Assembly (NCBI RefSeq): GCF_015206895.1
Contig: NZ_JADEXU010000014.1
Span: forward strand, 1-64,000
Reading direction: 5' to 3'
Length of the DNA: 64,000 nucleotides
Origin: Nostoc sp. LEGE 12450
GTDB taxonomy: Bacteria; Cyanobacteriota; Cyanobacteriia; Cyanobacteriales; Nostocaceae
Both the position numbers and the translations under genes were made by a program. Below are positions 8,979-17,524 of this stretch, in pieces (the first letter of the stretch is position 1; every line of letters starts with the position of its first letter). The notes under the pieces were generated by a model that ran no database searches, was not told where the DNA came from, and worked only from the letters and a program-made list of their open reading frames with translations.

Positions 8979-11693
8979 TTACAACCAATTACCAATCAAC
9001 ACATAGGCAGACCAAAAGCTTGGTGCTTTGTAGTTAGGGTGTTGCAACAGTTGTAGCTGGGCACGGTGGACAGCTTTGGCTTTGGTAATTTTGCCACTCT
9101 TGAGTTCTCGATAGAAAGCACTAACAAACATTGCCGTGGATTCATCATCAATCTGCCACAGTGAGGCGATGGTACTACGTGCCCCAGCCCGGACAGCTGC
9201 TCCTGCAAGGCCCAGTGTTGCACGGCTGTCTCCTGTTGCTGTCTGGCAAGCACTCAAAACTAGTAACTCTACTATAGTTTTACCCTGACTGCGAAAAAGA
9301 GTATCAAAATCTTTGACATTGATCTGACCATCGAAATCCAAAATAAAAGTATCTTCAAGGCGAGAACTAAACTGACCGTGAGTTGCTAAATGCACTATGT
9401 TGAATGAAGCAGCATTAATTTCACCCTCTAAATTCTTTTTCTTAAAATCTCCATCTAGTAGGCTAGTTGTCGAGACTCCTGCTTTGGTAATGCCATCGAA
9501 TTCAGATTTGATCGCAAGCAACGGTGCAAACTTAGAAAAACCTGGTGGTGGCTGAGTCAGTCCTGCGGTTAGCGCTCTTAGCTGCTGTTTTACCAGTGGT
9601 TTAGGATCGAGGAGTTGCAGACCCACGCTCAGAGCAATTGCATATTTCTCTACCAAATATTGCTTACCATCATATAGAGCTGCCATTGGTAAATTGCGTA
9701 AGGAACCATCCAGAACAAACACTAGGGTATCTACCCCACTGTTTTGCAATTTTGACTCAATGGGTTGAAGCAGCCAGTTGTAAACTTTATGCGCCTGGGT
9801 TTGGACGACTTTGGTAGCGGTGGGATTGACAAGATTTTTTCGCAGTTCTACTAACAATTTCTCTACTTCTGTATGAGAAATCTGAGTAGTGTAGCTTTGC
9901 AGGGGTTGTTTGGGAATTTTGACAATTACCTGGAGTTCGTCAGGAAGAATAATTGGATAAAGGATGGCAGCCGTGGGATTATCTTTATCCACCATTTGAT
10001 CGAGGGCTACTCTCTTTCCTTGTAGGCAAGCTTCTCGAAAGAAGTCGTCCAATTCTGCAAGTTGGAGTGCTTCAATGCGTTGGCGTGCTTTCTCCAATAT
10101 TTTTTGATCTGGTTTTCCTTCTTGGGATTTTAGCAGTAACTCTACTGACTCTCGGTAGATGGGTTCTACGCTGTCCCGAAAGTTGAATTGTACATCCTGG
10201 TTAACTACATCTTTATTGACTACTAAATCTCTGCGAAGGGATTGGAGAGTGTCTACAGCAGCATCATAGGCTGCGATCGCACCATTCATATCTTTTTTTG
10301 CCCGCAGTAATCTACCTAACTGCCACTCTAAGGTGTAGGTGATTTCTGGTGCATTGCTGCTCTGTGCTAAAGCTAATCCTTGCCGGGTAAGCTCTTGTGC
10401 GTATGACAATTGTCCGGTTTCTTCATACAAACCGCCTAAACTCTTTAGTGAGTATGCTTCTGCCCGCTTGTCTCCTAAACTGCGGGATTGTTCAATAGCC
10501 CTAGCGAGTAATACTGCTGATTCTTTGGTGCTGAATCCTGAGTAGTAATGCTGACTAGATGCTTGCAATATACCACCCTTGACTTTTGCCAAACTTTGGG
10601 AAAAGTTAACATGAGCGTAAATGCTAGCACGGCTGGGAGGAAGTTGAGCGAGTTCGGACTCAATCAATGGTAAGAGAGCTTGAACCTCTGCCCATTGTTG
10701 AGCTTCAATCAGTAGGCTCAGGTGATTGAGTTGGGCTTGGACTTTTATTAAGGGTGGGGGAGATGCTGCAACTGTTTGTTGATAATAGGCGATCGCCAAT
10801 AGGTTGTTTTTTTGTTTACGGGCATTATTCCCCAGACTGAACAGACTGGCTGCAATATCTGCGCTTGATTGCAGATTTTGAGCAATTGTGAGACTTTCTT
10901 CTAGCGCCAGACGTGACTTTTCCAAATCGCCCACTACTAAAAGAGCATCACCGAGCGATCGCAAACTCACTGTCTTTTCTATAGAATCTGTTTGAGATTT
11001 TAACGTCTGACTTACCCGATCGAGTGTTTTGACAGCGCGGGGGTAAAATCCTTGGGTTCGCCACGCCTGTGCTTGATTGATTAGCGATCGCACCACACCA
11101 CTTTGATTATCTGCTCGCCTGTAAATTTCTTCTGTCTGCTGCCAAGTTGCTAAAGCTGCCTCGGCTTGTCCCATTTTCTGTTGAAGACGACCTTGAATAT
11201 CCAGTGATTGGGCTAAGATTTGATTTTCATCTTGTCCTTTGAGTAAGTTTAAGCTATCTGTAATTGCCTGCTGTGCTTGACTCCATAAACCAAGTTGCTG
11301 GTAAGCGAGGGAAAGATTACTCAGTGTCGCTGCCTGTTTGAGGCTTTCTCCTTGCTGCTTATATGCTTGGACAGCCTGTTGTAATACTTCTACTGCCTTG
11401 GCAAAGTTACCGGAATTGTATAAAAATTTGCCCTTTTCTAGTAGTGAGCCTGGGTCAGCAACTACAGCTAGCGATGTCAAATTGTTAATTTGTGATTGAG
11501 ATGAGAAATTAATTGAGCCAGAAACTTTTGCTAGCACGGGTGAACCCAAGCTGCATAGCAAAGCTATCAGGAAGTACAAAGGCAAACGTAAAAAGTGAGC
11601 CAGTGTGGTTTTACGCCAACGCCCTGGCTGCTTCTGTATTTTAACTTTTACAGAATTCGCGCCAAAAATCCTAGTTGTTTTAGCCATAAGCAT
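8979..11693 (-). CDS. Exported TPR - CHAT protease
   Basis: 904 residues. The N-terminus has a basic stretch and then a hydrophobic segment ending SLGSPVLAKV (about residues 30-56), a signal peptide or anchor, so the protein should act outside the cytoplasm. Residues about 75-490 are tetratricopeptide repeats (for example GDLEKSRLALEESLTIAQNL). The C-terminal 300 residues form a CHAT caspase-like peptidase: His 772 in HLATHG and Cys 816 in LSACQTA form the expected dyad, followed by GLAGAAVRAGARSTIASLW. Such TPR-CHAT proteins are numerous in filamentous cyanobacteria, and their targets are mostly unknown. Two starts, ATG at 11693 and 11687, are equally likely. It has no obvious operon partner. 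Confidence 0.9.
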   Translation of the reverse strand: MLMAKTTRIFGANSVKVKIQKQPGRWRKTTLAHFLRLPLYFLIALLCSLGSPVLAKVSGSINFSSQSQINNLTSLAVVADPGSLLEKGKFLYNSGNFAKAVEVLQQAVQAYKQQGESLKQAATLSNLSLAYQQLGLWSQAQQAITDSLNLLKGQDENQILAQSLDIQGRLQQKMGQAEAALATWQQTEEIYRRADNQSGVVRSLINQAQAWRTQGFYPRAVKTLDRVSQTLKSQTDSIEKTVSLRSLGDALLVVGDLEKSRLALEESLTIAQNLQSSADIAASLFSLGNNARKQKNNLLAIAYYQQTVAASPPPLIKVQAQLNHLSLLIEAQQWAEVQALLPLIESELAQLPPSRASIYAHVNFSQSLAKVKGGILQASSQHYYSGFSTKESAVLLARAIEQSRSLGDKRAEAYSLKSLGGLYEETGQLSYAQELTRQGLALAQSSNAPEITYTLEWQLGRLLRAKKDMNGAIAAYDAAVDTLQSLRRDLVVNKDVVNQDVQFNFRDSVEPIYRESVELLLKSQEGKPDQKILEKARQRIEALQLAELDDFFREACLQGKRVALDQMVDKDNPTAAILYPIILPDELQVIVKIPKQPLQSYTTQISHTEVEKLLVELRKNLVNPTATKVVQTQAHKVYNWLLQPIESKLQNSGVDTLVFVLDGSLRNLPMAALYDGKQYLVEKYAIALSVGLQLLDPKPLVKQQLRALTAGLTQPPPGFSKFAPLLAIKSEFDGITKAGVSTTSLLDGDFKKKNLEGEINAASFNIVHLATHGQFSSRLEDTFILDFDGQINVKDFDTLFRSQGKTIVELLVLSACQTATGDSRATLGLAGAAVRAGARSTIASLWQIDDESTAMFVSAFYRELKSGKITKAKAVHRAQLQLLQHPNYKAPSFWSAYVLIGNWL

Positions 11694-11958
11694 GACAAGA
11701 GGTAATTGATAACCAGGAACGCACAGGATTTACTCTAAGTGTTTGGGCTACCAGGGTAATGTTACCATTCACATCCATTACTCATGCCTGAGCTTCCACA
11801 ATCTTATTTATCATGGCTTGGATAAGGTTTTACTATCTAAAGTGGATTGTCACTGATTCCAGATAATTAGACATCTCCATAAATTAAATATGCGTTATCC
11901 AGAACCCTTGTAGAGAGGTATTAGCGTAGCGGGGCCCAATTCAATGCAATAAACCTAA

Positions 11959-12675
11959 TCATTTAAGAACGGATGACTTAATTTCTTGTTCTATCTGATT
12001 ACTAATAATCTCAGATCCCATAGCAGGTTTATCTAGGTTAACCCTAACAAAATTAGTTTTATCTTTCCCTGTAAATTTTTTATCATTATCTGAGTCTTTG
12101 ATAATTTTTATAAAAATTGCATTTTGACTTGGAACAACAACCCAATTGATGATTTGAGTATTGTTTGGGGTAATTTGCTGGAGATTCTTACCTGATAAAT
12201 CAGAAAGATAACCAACAGTGGCATCTTCGCTGTTGAGCTTTGTATCTATGTTTGTGTCTTGTTCAAGGATTTTATAAAACCAAACTCTTGTAGGCGGCTT
12301 CTCTACCGCTTTTACCTCTAATAAATCAAAGGAGGTGATAATGGCTTTTTTATTTAATAAAATATGAGCTTCACCATCTTGCTTTCGATAAAAGACGATA
12401 TTAGAGAATTGGTTATTTCTTTCATAAGAACGTGAAAGGCTTAAATCAGTTTTTTTATCTTCATTTTGCTCTGGAAGAACAACGGGAATCATTATATAGT
12501 CTAATTGTTCTTTAATAATTAAATCTCCATAGACAAGATTCGGTTCGGATTTCGATTTATCTGTTGCTTGTGCCTGTTCTGCTTTTGTAGTAGTAGAAGA
12601 TTTACAAGAAAAAGAAAGGAGCGTAATAATAATAACTGTAGTAATTTTATTTGAAAATCTATTATATTTCATCAT
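11959..12675 (-). CDS. Putative lipoprotein with EF-hand-like loops
   Basis: 238 residues of no recognised family. The N-terminus is basic, then hydrophobic (ITTVIIITLLSFSC), with Cys 24 a likely lipidation site, although the residue at -3 is Ser rather than the preferred Leu. Residues about 140-151 (DTNIDTKLNSED) and 193-204 (DSDNDKKFTGKD) each show acidic or amide side chains at loop positions 1, 3, 5 and 12, like EF-hand or dockerin calcium loops. The rest is Lys- and Asn-rich and probably forms beta structure outside the membrane. The gene is isolated, is AT-rich, and has hairpins upstream of its start. A calcium-responsive surface or periplasmic protein is an inference only. Confidence 0.7.
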   Translation of the reverse strand: MMKYNRFSNKITTVIIITLLSFSCKSSTTTKAEQAQATDKSKSEPNLVYGDLIIKEQLDYIMIPVVLPEQNEDKKTDLSLSRSYERNNQFSNIVFYRKQDGEAHILLNKKAIITSFDLLEVKAVEKPPTRVWFYKILEQDTNIDTKLNSEDATVGYLSDLSGKNLQQITPNNTQIINWVVVPSQNAIFIKIIKDSDNDKKFTGKDKTNFVRVNLDKPAMGSEIISNQIEQEIKSSVLK

Positions 12676-12755
12676 TTTTTTTAATAGGATACATTGCTAT
12701 TTTATTTTCTTCACTGTTTGGAAATTACTTAGTTAATTTGAATTTATATTCTAAA

Positions 12756-12783
12756 AAACAAGCCCATATTAGTGGGCTTGTTT
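12756..12783 (-). terminator. Hairpin with T-run on minus strand
   Basis: AAACAAGCCCA at 12756-12766 pairs perfectly with 12773-12783 around a six-base loop. On the minus strand the stem is followed by a run of T (complement of 12753-12758), so it looks like an intrinsic terminator in that direction, yet the next minus-strand gene starts 80 bases downstream. It could attenuate that gene's leader or end an unknown upstream RNA. Confidence 0.6.
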
Positions 12784-12946
12784 ATATATACAAAATAAAT
12801 AAAGTAACCTAACCAAAAGCTTTGATATTTATTGGGCACATTAACTGGCTTTTGTTAAAAAGACTTTAGTTTCCCAACTGTCTCCTTAAGTGTGAATTCC
12901 GGCACTATCTACCGTACTGAGAAAATTATATCACAATAAAATACCA

Positions 12947-12974
12947 AAAACCTGGTCAACCCTGACCAGGTTTT
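12947..12974 (+). terminator. Symmetrical 12-bp terminator-like hairpin
   Basis: AAAACCTGGTCA at 12947-12958 pairs perfectly with 12963-12974 around a four-base loop. The stem begins with A4 and ends with T4, so it could terminate transcription in either direction. No gene ends nearby on either strand. Confidence 0.6.
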
Positions 12975-13458
12975 ATCGAGTTCACAGATTTCAAATTGTT
13001 AAACTAATTAAGTAATTGAAGGTTAATAACTAGGGTGGACTAAATAACTAACAAACTCAGCATTCTTGCGTTTTTCCGCTTTGGGATTTGGCTTTGCCTT
13101 CTACATTAGGCTTTTGCCACTTTTGTAATCTTGATATGCTGATATTTGCTTGGGTTGATGACAGGGGACACTAAGTCATTTACCCTTTTGTTTTGGTTTT
13201 ATTTTGTTTGGTGTCCTACTATTTAAGTTATCACTTCAGTTTCTAAGTTGCAACTCTTAGTTTACTAAAGTTGATGTTTTGTTAGATTTTGCAATCTAGC
13301 TCCAGATATTTGATCCCTGACTATCTTTTTAAGATATCTAATGGGATCTTCGAGAGATCGGCATTGCTAATCAAACTGCATTGTCATCAATTCCATATAA
13401 TTTGACTTTCATCCAAACAATTGACGATAATGCGTCCAATTTCATCAATTTTTACCAA

Positions 13459-13773
13459 TTAGGCAGGATAAAGCTTAATTTCAGCAGCTAAGGCTTTGTC
13501 TCGTGCTTGTTGGGGATAATGCGCCCTTGCAATAGCATTAATTTGGAATTGGGCAATTAACCACGGCAAAGCTAACTGAGCAGGGGTACAATTAGAAATA
13601 AGAGCTATGGGACGTAATTTTTGTAGCGCTTGTTGAAGATGTTCAAAGTTTTCGCATTGAAACAGTTTATTTTTAGCACGATTATCTGCTGGGTTGCTAG
13701 CGATCGTTTTTTTATAACTGCTTTCTAATTCATTCCCTTGGACAGTTTCACACTTTATCGGTCTTAGCTTGAA
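13459..13773 (-). pseudogene. Aldo/keto reductase C-terminal remnant
   Basis: An open minus-strand frame of 104 residues with no start codon, bounded upstream by a stop at 13774-13776. It reads ETVQGNELESS, then ENFEHLQQALQKLRPIA, CTPAQLALPWLIAQF, NAIARAHYPQQARDKA and AAEIKLYPA. These segments follow the C-terminal third of aldo/keto reductases in order (usual forms are QNFEHNQ, CTPAQLALAWLIAQ and IPGARYPEQA). The N-terminal two thirds with the catalytic Tyr and Lys is absent, so the gene is dead. The stop codon at 13459-13461 lies near the expected protein end. Family match is clear from the order of motifs. Confidence 0.75.
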
Positions 13774-13793
13774 TTAAATCAGAGTTACAGTAG

Positions 13794-14420
13794 ATGCTGA
13801 TGGAATTGACTATAACTTCTCATGCTCTCAAAGAATGGGCAGTCGCCGTAAATGCTTTGGAAAGTGGCAAAACCATTATGTTGCTCCGCAAAGGGGGTAT
13901 TCATGAACGAAATGGAAATTTTCAAGTTGCCCACAAGCAAATTTTGCTTTACCCTACTTATGAACATCAACAAGCTTTCATGCTCAAATCTGAGTATGCT
14001 AATCGTGTTTATCCAGTAACATCAGGTTGGCATCCAGAGACAGTTCGCATCGGCAGTTGGGCTGAAATTACAGATATTTTGCCAGTTAGTGACGAATTTC
14101 TTGTCAACGCCTTGCTTCCGTTCCACATTTGGAACGAGCATTTTATTAGCGATCGCCTTAAATGGAAACCACGTCAGCCCCTTTATATTCTCCTCCTGCG
14201 GACATATAAACTAACCCAAGACCAAGAAATTCCTTATCACCCTAAATACGGTGGTTGCAAATCATGGATTGATTTAGATCAATCCATTAACTTGCAAGAA
14301 ACGACACCAGCCTTGTCTGACTTTGCATACACCCAATTAGTACAGACAATTCGCGGCATTGTCGGCGACAAAATGGCCAGAAAGATTGACATGCTCAATT
14401 ACAACTCGACCTTTAGCTAA
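13794..14420 (+). CDS. DUF1802 family protein
   Basis: 208 residues without export signal or membrane segment. It opens ALKEWAVAVNALESGKTIMLLRKGGIHE, the hallmark of the cyanobacterial DUF1802 family, whose members sit in the cytoplasm and have no assigned role; the conserved KGGI.E motif and the later FHIWNEHFISDRLKWKP segment look like a small binding or nuclease-type fold, but this is not established. Length fits the family. ATG at 13794 and ATG at 13800 are both possible; neither has a clear ribosome site. The gene starts 20 bases after the dead aldo/keto reductase, which reads the other way. A hairpin repeat follows at 14572-14611. Confidence 0.8.
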   Translation: MLMELTITSHALKEWAVAVNALESGKTIMLLRKGGIHERNGNFQVAHKQILLYPTYEHQQAFMLKSEYANRVYPVTSGWHPETVRIGSWAEITDILPVSDEFLVNALLPFHIWNEHFISDRLKWKPRQPLYILLLRTYKLTQDQEIPYHPKYGGCKSWIDLDQSINLQETTPALSDFAYTQLVQTIRGIVGDKMARKIDMLNYNSTFS

Positions 14421-14571
14421 ACCTCGGTTGTATTGCTGCTAAGTTTTTCAATTTACAGAGAAGGCTATGGTATTTGGAAAACCCGATCAAATTGGGCTTT
14501 GATCGCAAAAAAAACCGCCCACCAAATATTTAGAGTTTTTCTACAGCGATCGCACGCTGCACTATCCACTA

Positions 14572-14611
14572 GTCAGGAGCCAGAATTTAGAACTGAATTT
14601 TGGCTCCTGAC
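14572..14611. repeat. 16-bp hairpin, dispersed repeat
   Basis: GTCAGGAGCCAGAATT at 14572-14587 pairs with 14596-14611 with one G:T wobble and an eight-base loop. It may serve as the transcription end of the DUF1802 gene. Sequences of this GTCAGGAG type are frequent spacers in Nostoc-type genomes. Confidence 0.65.
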
Positions 14612-14665
14612 TTCTGTTTGTTAAAAATACAGCAGATTGCAAATTCCTAACCCACACTGAAAACA

Positions 14666-14707
14666 GTAGTTATTGTTACACACGGTCGCAAAAAACGCGG
14701 ATAACAT
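14666..14707 (+). promoter_or_regulatory. NtcA-type promoter (GTAN8TAC-N22-TAN3T)
   Basis: GTAGTTATTGTTAC at 14666-14679 is an exact GTAN8TAC site for the nitrogen regulator NtcA. Twenty-two bases further, TAACAT at 14702-14707 fits the TAN3T -10 box, which is the standard spacing of NtcA-activated promoters. Transcription would start near 14714 and give a leader of about 135 bases before the gene at 14850. An exact match of this size arises by chance once or twice in a window this long, so this is suggestive, not proof; its position in a spacer ahead of a gene strengthens it. Confidence 0.55.
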
Positions 14708-14760
14708 TAGAAAAATCCCACCCTATGTAGATAAGGTGAGGTAAATCTGTTTATCCGCGT
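14695..14760. repeat. Nested inverted repeat in leader region
   Basis: ACGCGGATAA at 14695-14704 is exactly complementary to TTATCCGCGT at 14751-14760. Inside lies a second, imperfect hairpin (CACCCTAT at about 14719-14726 with ATAAGGTG at 14731-14738). The left outer arm overlaps the proposed -10 box, so only the inner hairpin would be in the RNA. Confidence 0.6.
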
Positions 14761-14849
14761 GTCCAAAAATAGCTCACAAGGGTGAGAATTAACTTGACAA
14801 AAGTCTGATATTATGCGTTAGTTGTTAGCTAAAAGCAAAGGAGTTTGCA

Positions 14850-15113
14850 ATGCATCGACAAATGTGCTGGTTATCTAAGTCTGGTGGCGACGGCGAGAAA
14901 ATTTTGTATTTGCAGACAGAACCCAATCAGCCTTGGCGGCCTTACACGGCTTTTGGACATTTCACAGTCCCAGATTATCAAATACCAGGTGGTTCTAAAG
15001 GCTGGGCAACTTATCAAAAACTTATCAAAGCAGGTTGGACACTAGTACCTAGCGCACGCGCCAATGAGTTTGGCAGCAGTAGCTACGTAGAGTCAACAAT
15101 CCAAAATCAATAG
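14850..15113 (+). CDS. Small conserved-type hypothetical protein
   Basis: 87 residues, no family recognised. The start is well supported: AAAGGAG at 14837-14843 lies six bases before the ATG. The protein is soluble and rich in Trp, Gly and Tyr (QPWRPYTAFGHFTVPDYQIP, then GGSKGWATYQKLIKAGWTLVP), which suggests a compact fold rather than a membrane peptide. An overlapping frame from a TTG at 14845 is not preferred. The NtcA-like promoter 140 bases upstream suggests induction under nitrogen limitation, which is inference. No neighbour on the same strand is close enough for an operon. Confidence 0.75.
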   Translation: MHRQMCWLSKSGGDGEKILYLQTEPNQPWRPYTAFGHFTVPDYQIPGGSKGWATYQKLIKAGWTLVPSARANEFGSSSYVESTIQNQ

Positions 15114-15196
15114 TTATTGGTAATTAGTCATTAGTCATTAGTCATTTGTTATTTGTTATTCTGTGCGTCCCTGTGTCTCGCCAGTCCCTCACTCGC

Positions 15197-17008
15197 TCAT
15201 AGACCTCTGGGGGAACCTTCACCGCGAGGATCTGCCGCGCCTTCTAGAGTTCCATCAGATGTAACTGCGATCGCATTACCATTACCCCAAGGAGTACTTT
15301 CCTTAATTTTATGCCCCCGACGGCGTAATTCTTGTAGAGTCAAAGCATCCAAACCCCAAGGTTCTACGCGCAACTCATCTGGAAGCCATTGATGATGTAT
15401 GCGTGGAACAGAAACAGCTGCACCAACATTCATGTTGTATTCCAGCACATTTAGGATAACTTGTAAAACCTGAGTGATGATGGTGCTACCACCAGGCGCA
15501 CCTGCTGCCATCCGAAAATGACCATTTTCTGTGACAATTGTAGGAGTCATGCTGGATAGGGGAGTTTTACGGGGTGCAATACTGTTGGCATCGTTACCAA
15601 CTAAACCAAAGGCGTTAGGCACTCCTGGCGCAGCAGCAAAATCATCCATCTCATTATTGAGGATAATTCCAGTTCCCGGTGTCACCACACCAGCACCAAA
15701 ACTGAGGTTAATGGTGAAAGTCAGACTTACAGCGTTGCGTTCTTCATCCACAACAGTAAGATGACTGGTTTCAGTGGATTCATACCGCGTCGCGTGTAGT
15801 TTAAGAGACTGATGAGATAAAGGAAAGGTATTTTCTCCTAAACTCCGATTATTAGCCTGACTAAAACGTTGTAGTGTCTTTCTATCTACTGGCTTGACCT
15901 TGGTCGAGGGTCTAGCCACTTGCATATTAATTTCTTGACGGCGTTGTTTGGCGTAAGCTGGACTGAGTAATTCTTGTACAGGAACTTTGACAAAATCAGG
16001 ATCGCCTAAATATTCTGAGCGATCGGCGTAAGCAATTCTCATTGCCTCTACCATTAAGTGGATAGCGTCAGGATGATGCCATCCTAAAGATTTTAAATCA
16101 GTGTCACCAATAATATTTAAAATCTGCAATAGGTGAACGCCTCCCGATGATGGAGGTGGCATTGAGCAAACTTTAGCTTTGCGATAATTGCCACAAATAG
16201 GAGTCCGCCAGATTGGTTTGTAGGTTTTCAGGTCTTCTAGAGTAATTAAACCACCATTTTTTACCATATCAGAAGCGATCGCACGAGCAATACTTCCGGT
16301 GTAAAAACTTTGGGGATTTTGGGCAACTGCTGTTAAAGTGCGTGCCAAATCACGCTGCACCAGTTTCTCCCCTGGTTGATAAAATTCACCGTTGTGAGTG
16401 AAAATTTCCCGCATCCCTGGATTTTTGAGAAGTACTTGCTTGGCGGAGTTATTTGTTTGCAGATAACGCCAAGTTGCGGCATCGCCAAGAATAAAGCCAT
16501 CTTTAGCGAGTGCGATCGCAGGTTTCATCACCTCTTGCCAAGGAAGTTTACCATAGCGATGATGCACTTCATAAAGTCCCGCCACCGTTCCTGGTGTCGC
16601 TACTGCCAAATAACCATTAATACTTGCATTGGGACGCACCTTTCCTTCTGCATCTAAATACATATTTCTTGTCGCTTTCAAGGGTGCGCGTTCCCGAAAA
16701 TCTAGCGCTTTCATGTCGCCAGTTTTCTCAGAGTGCATCAGCAAAAATCCGCCGCCGCCGATGCCTGCGGAAAAAGGCTCAACTACAGAGATTGCAAAAG
16801 TTGTGGCTACAGCTGCATCCACTGCATTACCCCCTTTGCGTAACATTAAAATTCCCGCTTCACTTGCTAACGGATGGGCTGAAACCACCATTCCCTTTTT
16901 GCTGCGTAGGGGTAAAGTTAAGGCGGCTGATGCAACTTGGCTGTAAACAACAAGGGTGAAAGAAAAAATTGCGAGCGCAACTCGCTTGGGTTTAGCAACA
17001 GTAAGCAT
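15197..17008 (-). CDS. ggt: Gamma-glutamyltransferase
   Basis: 603 residues, the normal length of the enzyme that hydrolyses glutathione and transfers its gamma-glutamyl group. A signal peptide (about 1-28, ending QVASA) sends it to the periplasm. The chain is self-cleaved into two subunits at the nucleophile Thr 414 in ETSHLTVVD; the small subunit has the expected NEMDDFA, PLSSMTPTIV and GAPGGSTIITQ segments, and the large one has LDFRERAP and GIGGGGF. Nothing is missing. The last residues (EGSPRGL) lie in a local repeat-like stretch. The gene stands alone, with toxin-antitoxin genes upstream on the other strand. Confidence 0.96.
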   Translation of the reverse strand: MLTVAKPKRVALAIFSFTLVVYSQVASAALTLPLRSKKGMVVSAHPLASEAGILMLRKGGNAVDAAVATTFAISVVEPFSAGIGGGGFLLMHSEKTGDMKALDFRERAPLKATRNMYLDAEGKVRPNASINGYLAVATPGTVAGLYEVHHRYGKLPWQEVMKPAIALAKDGFILGDAATWRYLQTNNSAKQVLLKNPGMREIFTHNGEFYQPGEKLVQRDLARTLTAVAQNPQSFYTGSIARAIASDMVKNGGLITLEDLKTYKPIWRTPICGNYRKAKVCSMPPPSSGGVHLLQILNIIGDTDLKSLGWHHPDAIHLMVEAMRIAYADRSEYLGDPDFVKVPVQELLSPAYAKQRRQEINMQVARPSTKVKPVDRKTLQRFSQANNRSLGENTFPLSHQSLKLHATRYESTETSHLTVVDEERNAVSLTFTINLSFGAGVVTPGTGIILNNEMDDFAAAPGVPNAFGLVGNDANSIAPRKTPLSSMTPTIVTENGHFRMAAGAPGGSTIITQVLQVILNVLEYNMNVGAAVSVPRIHHQWLPDELRVEPWGLDALTLQELRRRGHKIKESTPWGNGNAIAVTSDGTLEGAADPRGEGSPRGL

Positions 17009-17212
17009 TTTTATGCCATTTGGTTTGATATTTCTTAGCCTAGCGCCTGGGAGAGCATTTTATACGCTGCTTGCTTGTTGATTGCCCAGTTGCAGAGCGA
17101 TCGCTAAATCTTGTTGAAATTCCTATCTATGTTTGTTACTATGAATTTGTAAGGACAAATGCCGTACATTTTATTTTTTGGTAAACATTATTCTTATCAT
17201 GTAGAGGCTATC

Positions 17213-17524
17213 ATGGCTAATACCCTGGCTCGAAGCCGCCAAGCAAATTTAACGCCCTCCAGAGATGAACGCCTGGAAGCTCGTATCAGTAAAGAACAAA
17301 AAGAAATTTTCCAGCGTGCTGCTGAGATTCAAGGTCGAACATTAACAGATTTTGTGATTAGCAGCGTTATGAACGTTGCCAAACAGATTATCCAGGAAAA
17401 TGAAATGATGATCTTAAGTAGACAAGACCAAGAAGTTTTTGTAGAAGCACTGCTCAATCCACCAGAACCAAGTACAAAATTAAAGGCAGCAGCTCAACGC
17501 TATAAACAAAACATGGGTGTGTAA
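17213..17524 (+). CDS. TacA-like (DUF1778) antitoxin
   Basis: 103 residues from the ATG at 17213, which has AGAGG just upstream; the longer frame from 17159 adds 18 unlikely residues. The segment RDERLEARISKEQKEIFQRAAEIQGRTLTDFV is the DUF1778 ribbon-helix-helix signature: the first half binds operator DNA and dimerises, and the C-terminal tail (LNPPEPSTKLKAAAQRYKQ) is the part that wraps the toxin in related TacA proteins. Its stop is directly followed by the GTG of the toxin gene, so the two are translated together. It should block the acetyltransferase and repress its own promoter. Confidence 0.92.
   Translation: MANTLARSRQANLTPSRDERLEARISKEQKEIFQRAAEIQGRTLTDFVISSVMNVAKQIIQENEMMILSRQDQEVFVEALLNPPEPSTKLKAAAQRYKQNMGV

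Larger units (their letters stand above)
12676..13458. other. Spacer with two terminator-like hairpins
   Basis: The first 300 bases hold two perfect hairpins (12756-12783 and 12947-12974) about 160 bases apart. The rest, 12975-13458, is AT-rich; I see no reading frame, tRNA or known RNA motif in it. The stretch between the hairpins could be a small transcript, but nothing in it is recognisable. Confidence 0.5.

Noticed and set aside
8821-9006. 61-residue plus-strand frame
   Set aside because: Spans a hairpin repeat and the end of the CHAT gene on the other strand.
14433-14624. 63-residue plus-strand frame after DUF1802
   Set aside because: Runs through a hairpin repeat and a HIP1 site; composition not protein-like.
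14845-15045. 66-residue frame overlapping the 87-residue gene
   Set aside because: Starts at a TTG inside the spacing of a better ATG with a good ribosome site; the other frame is longer.
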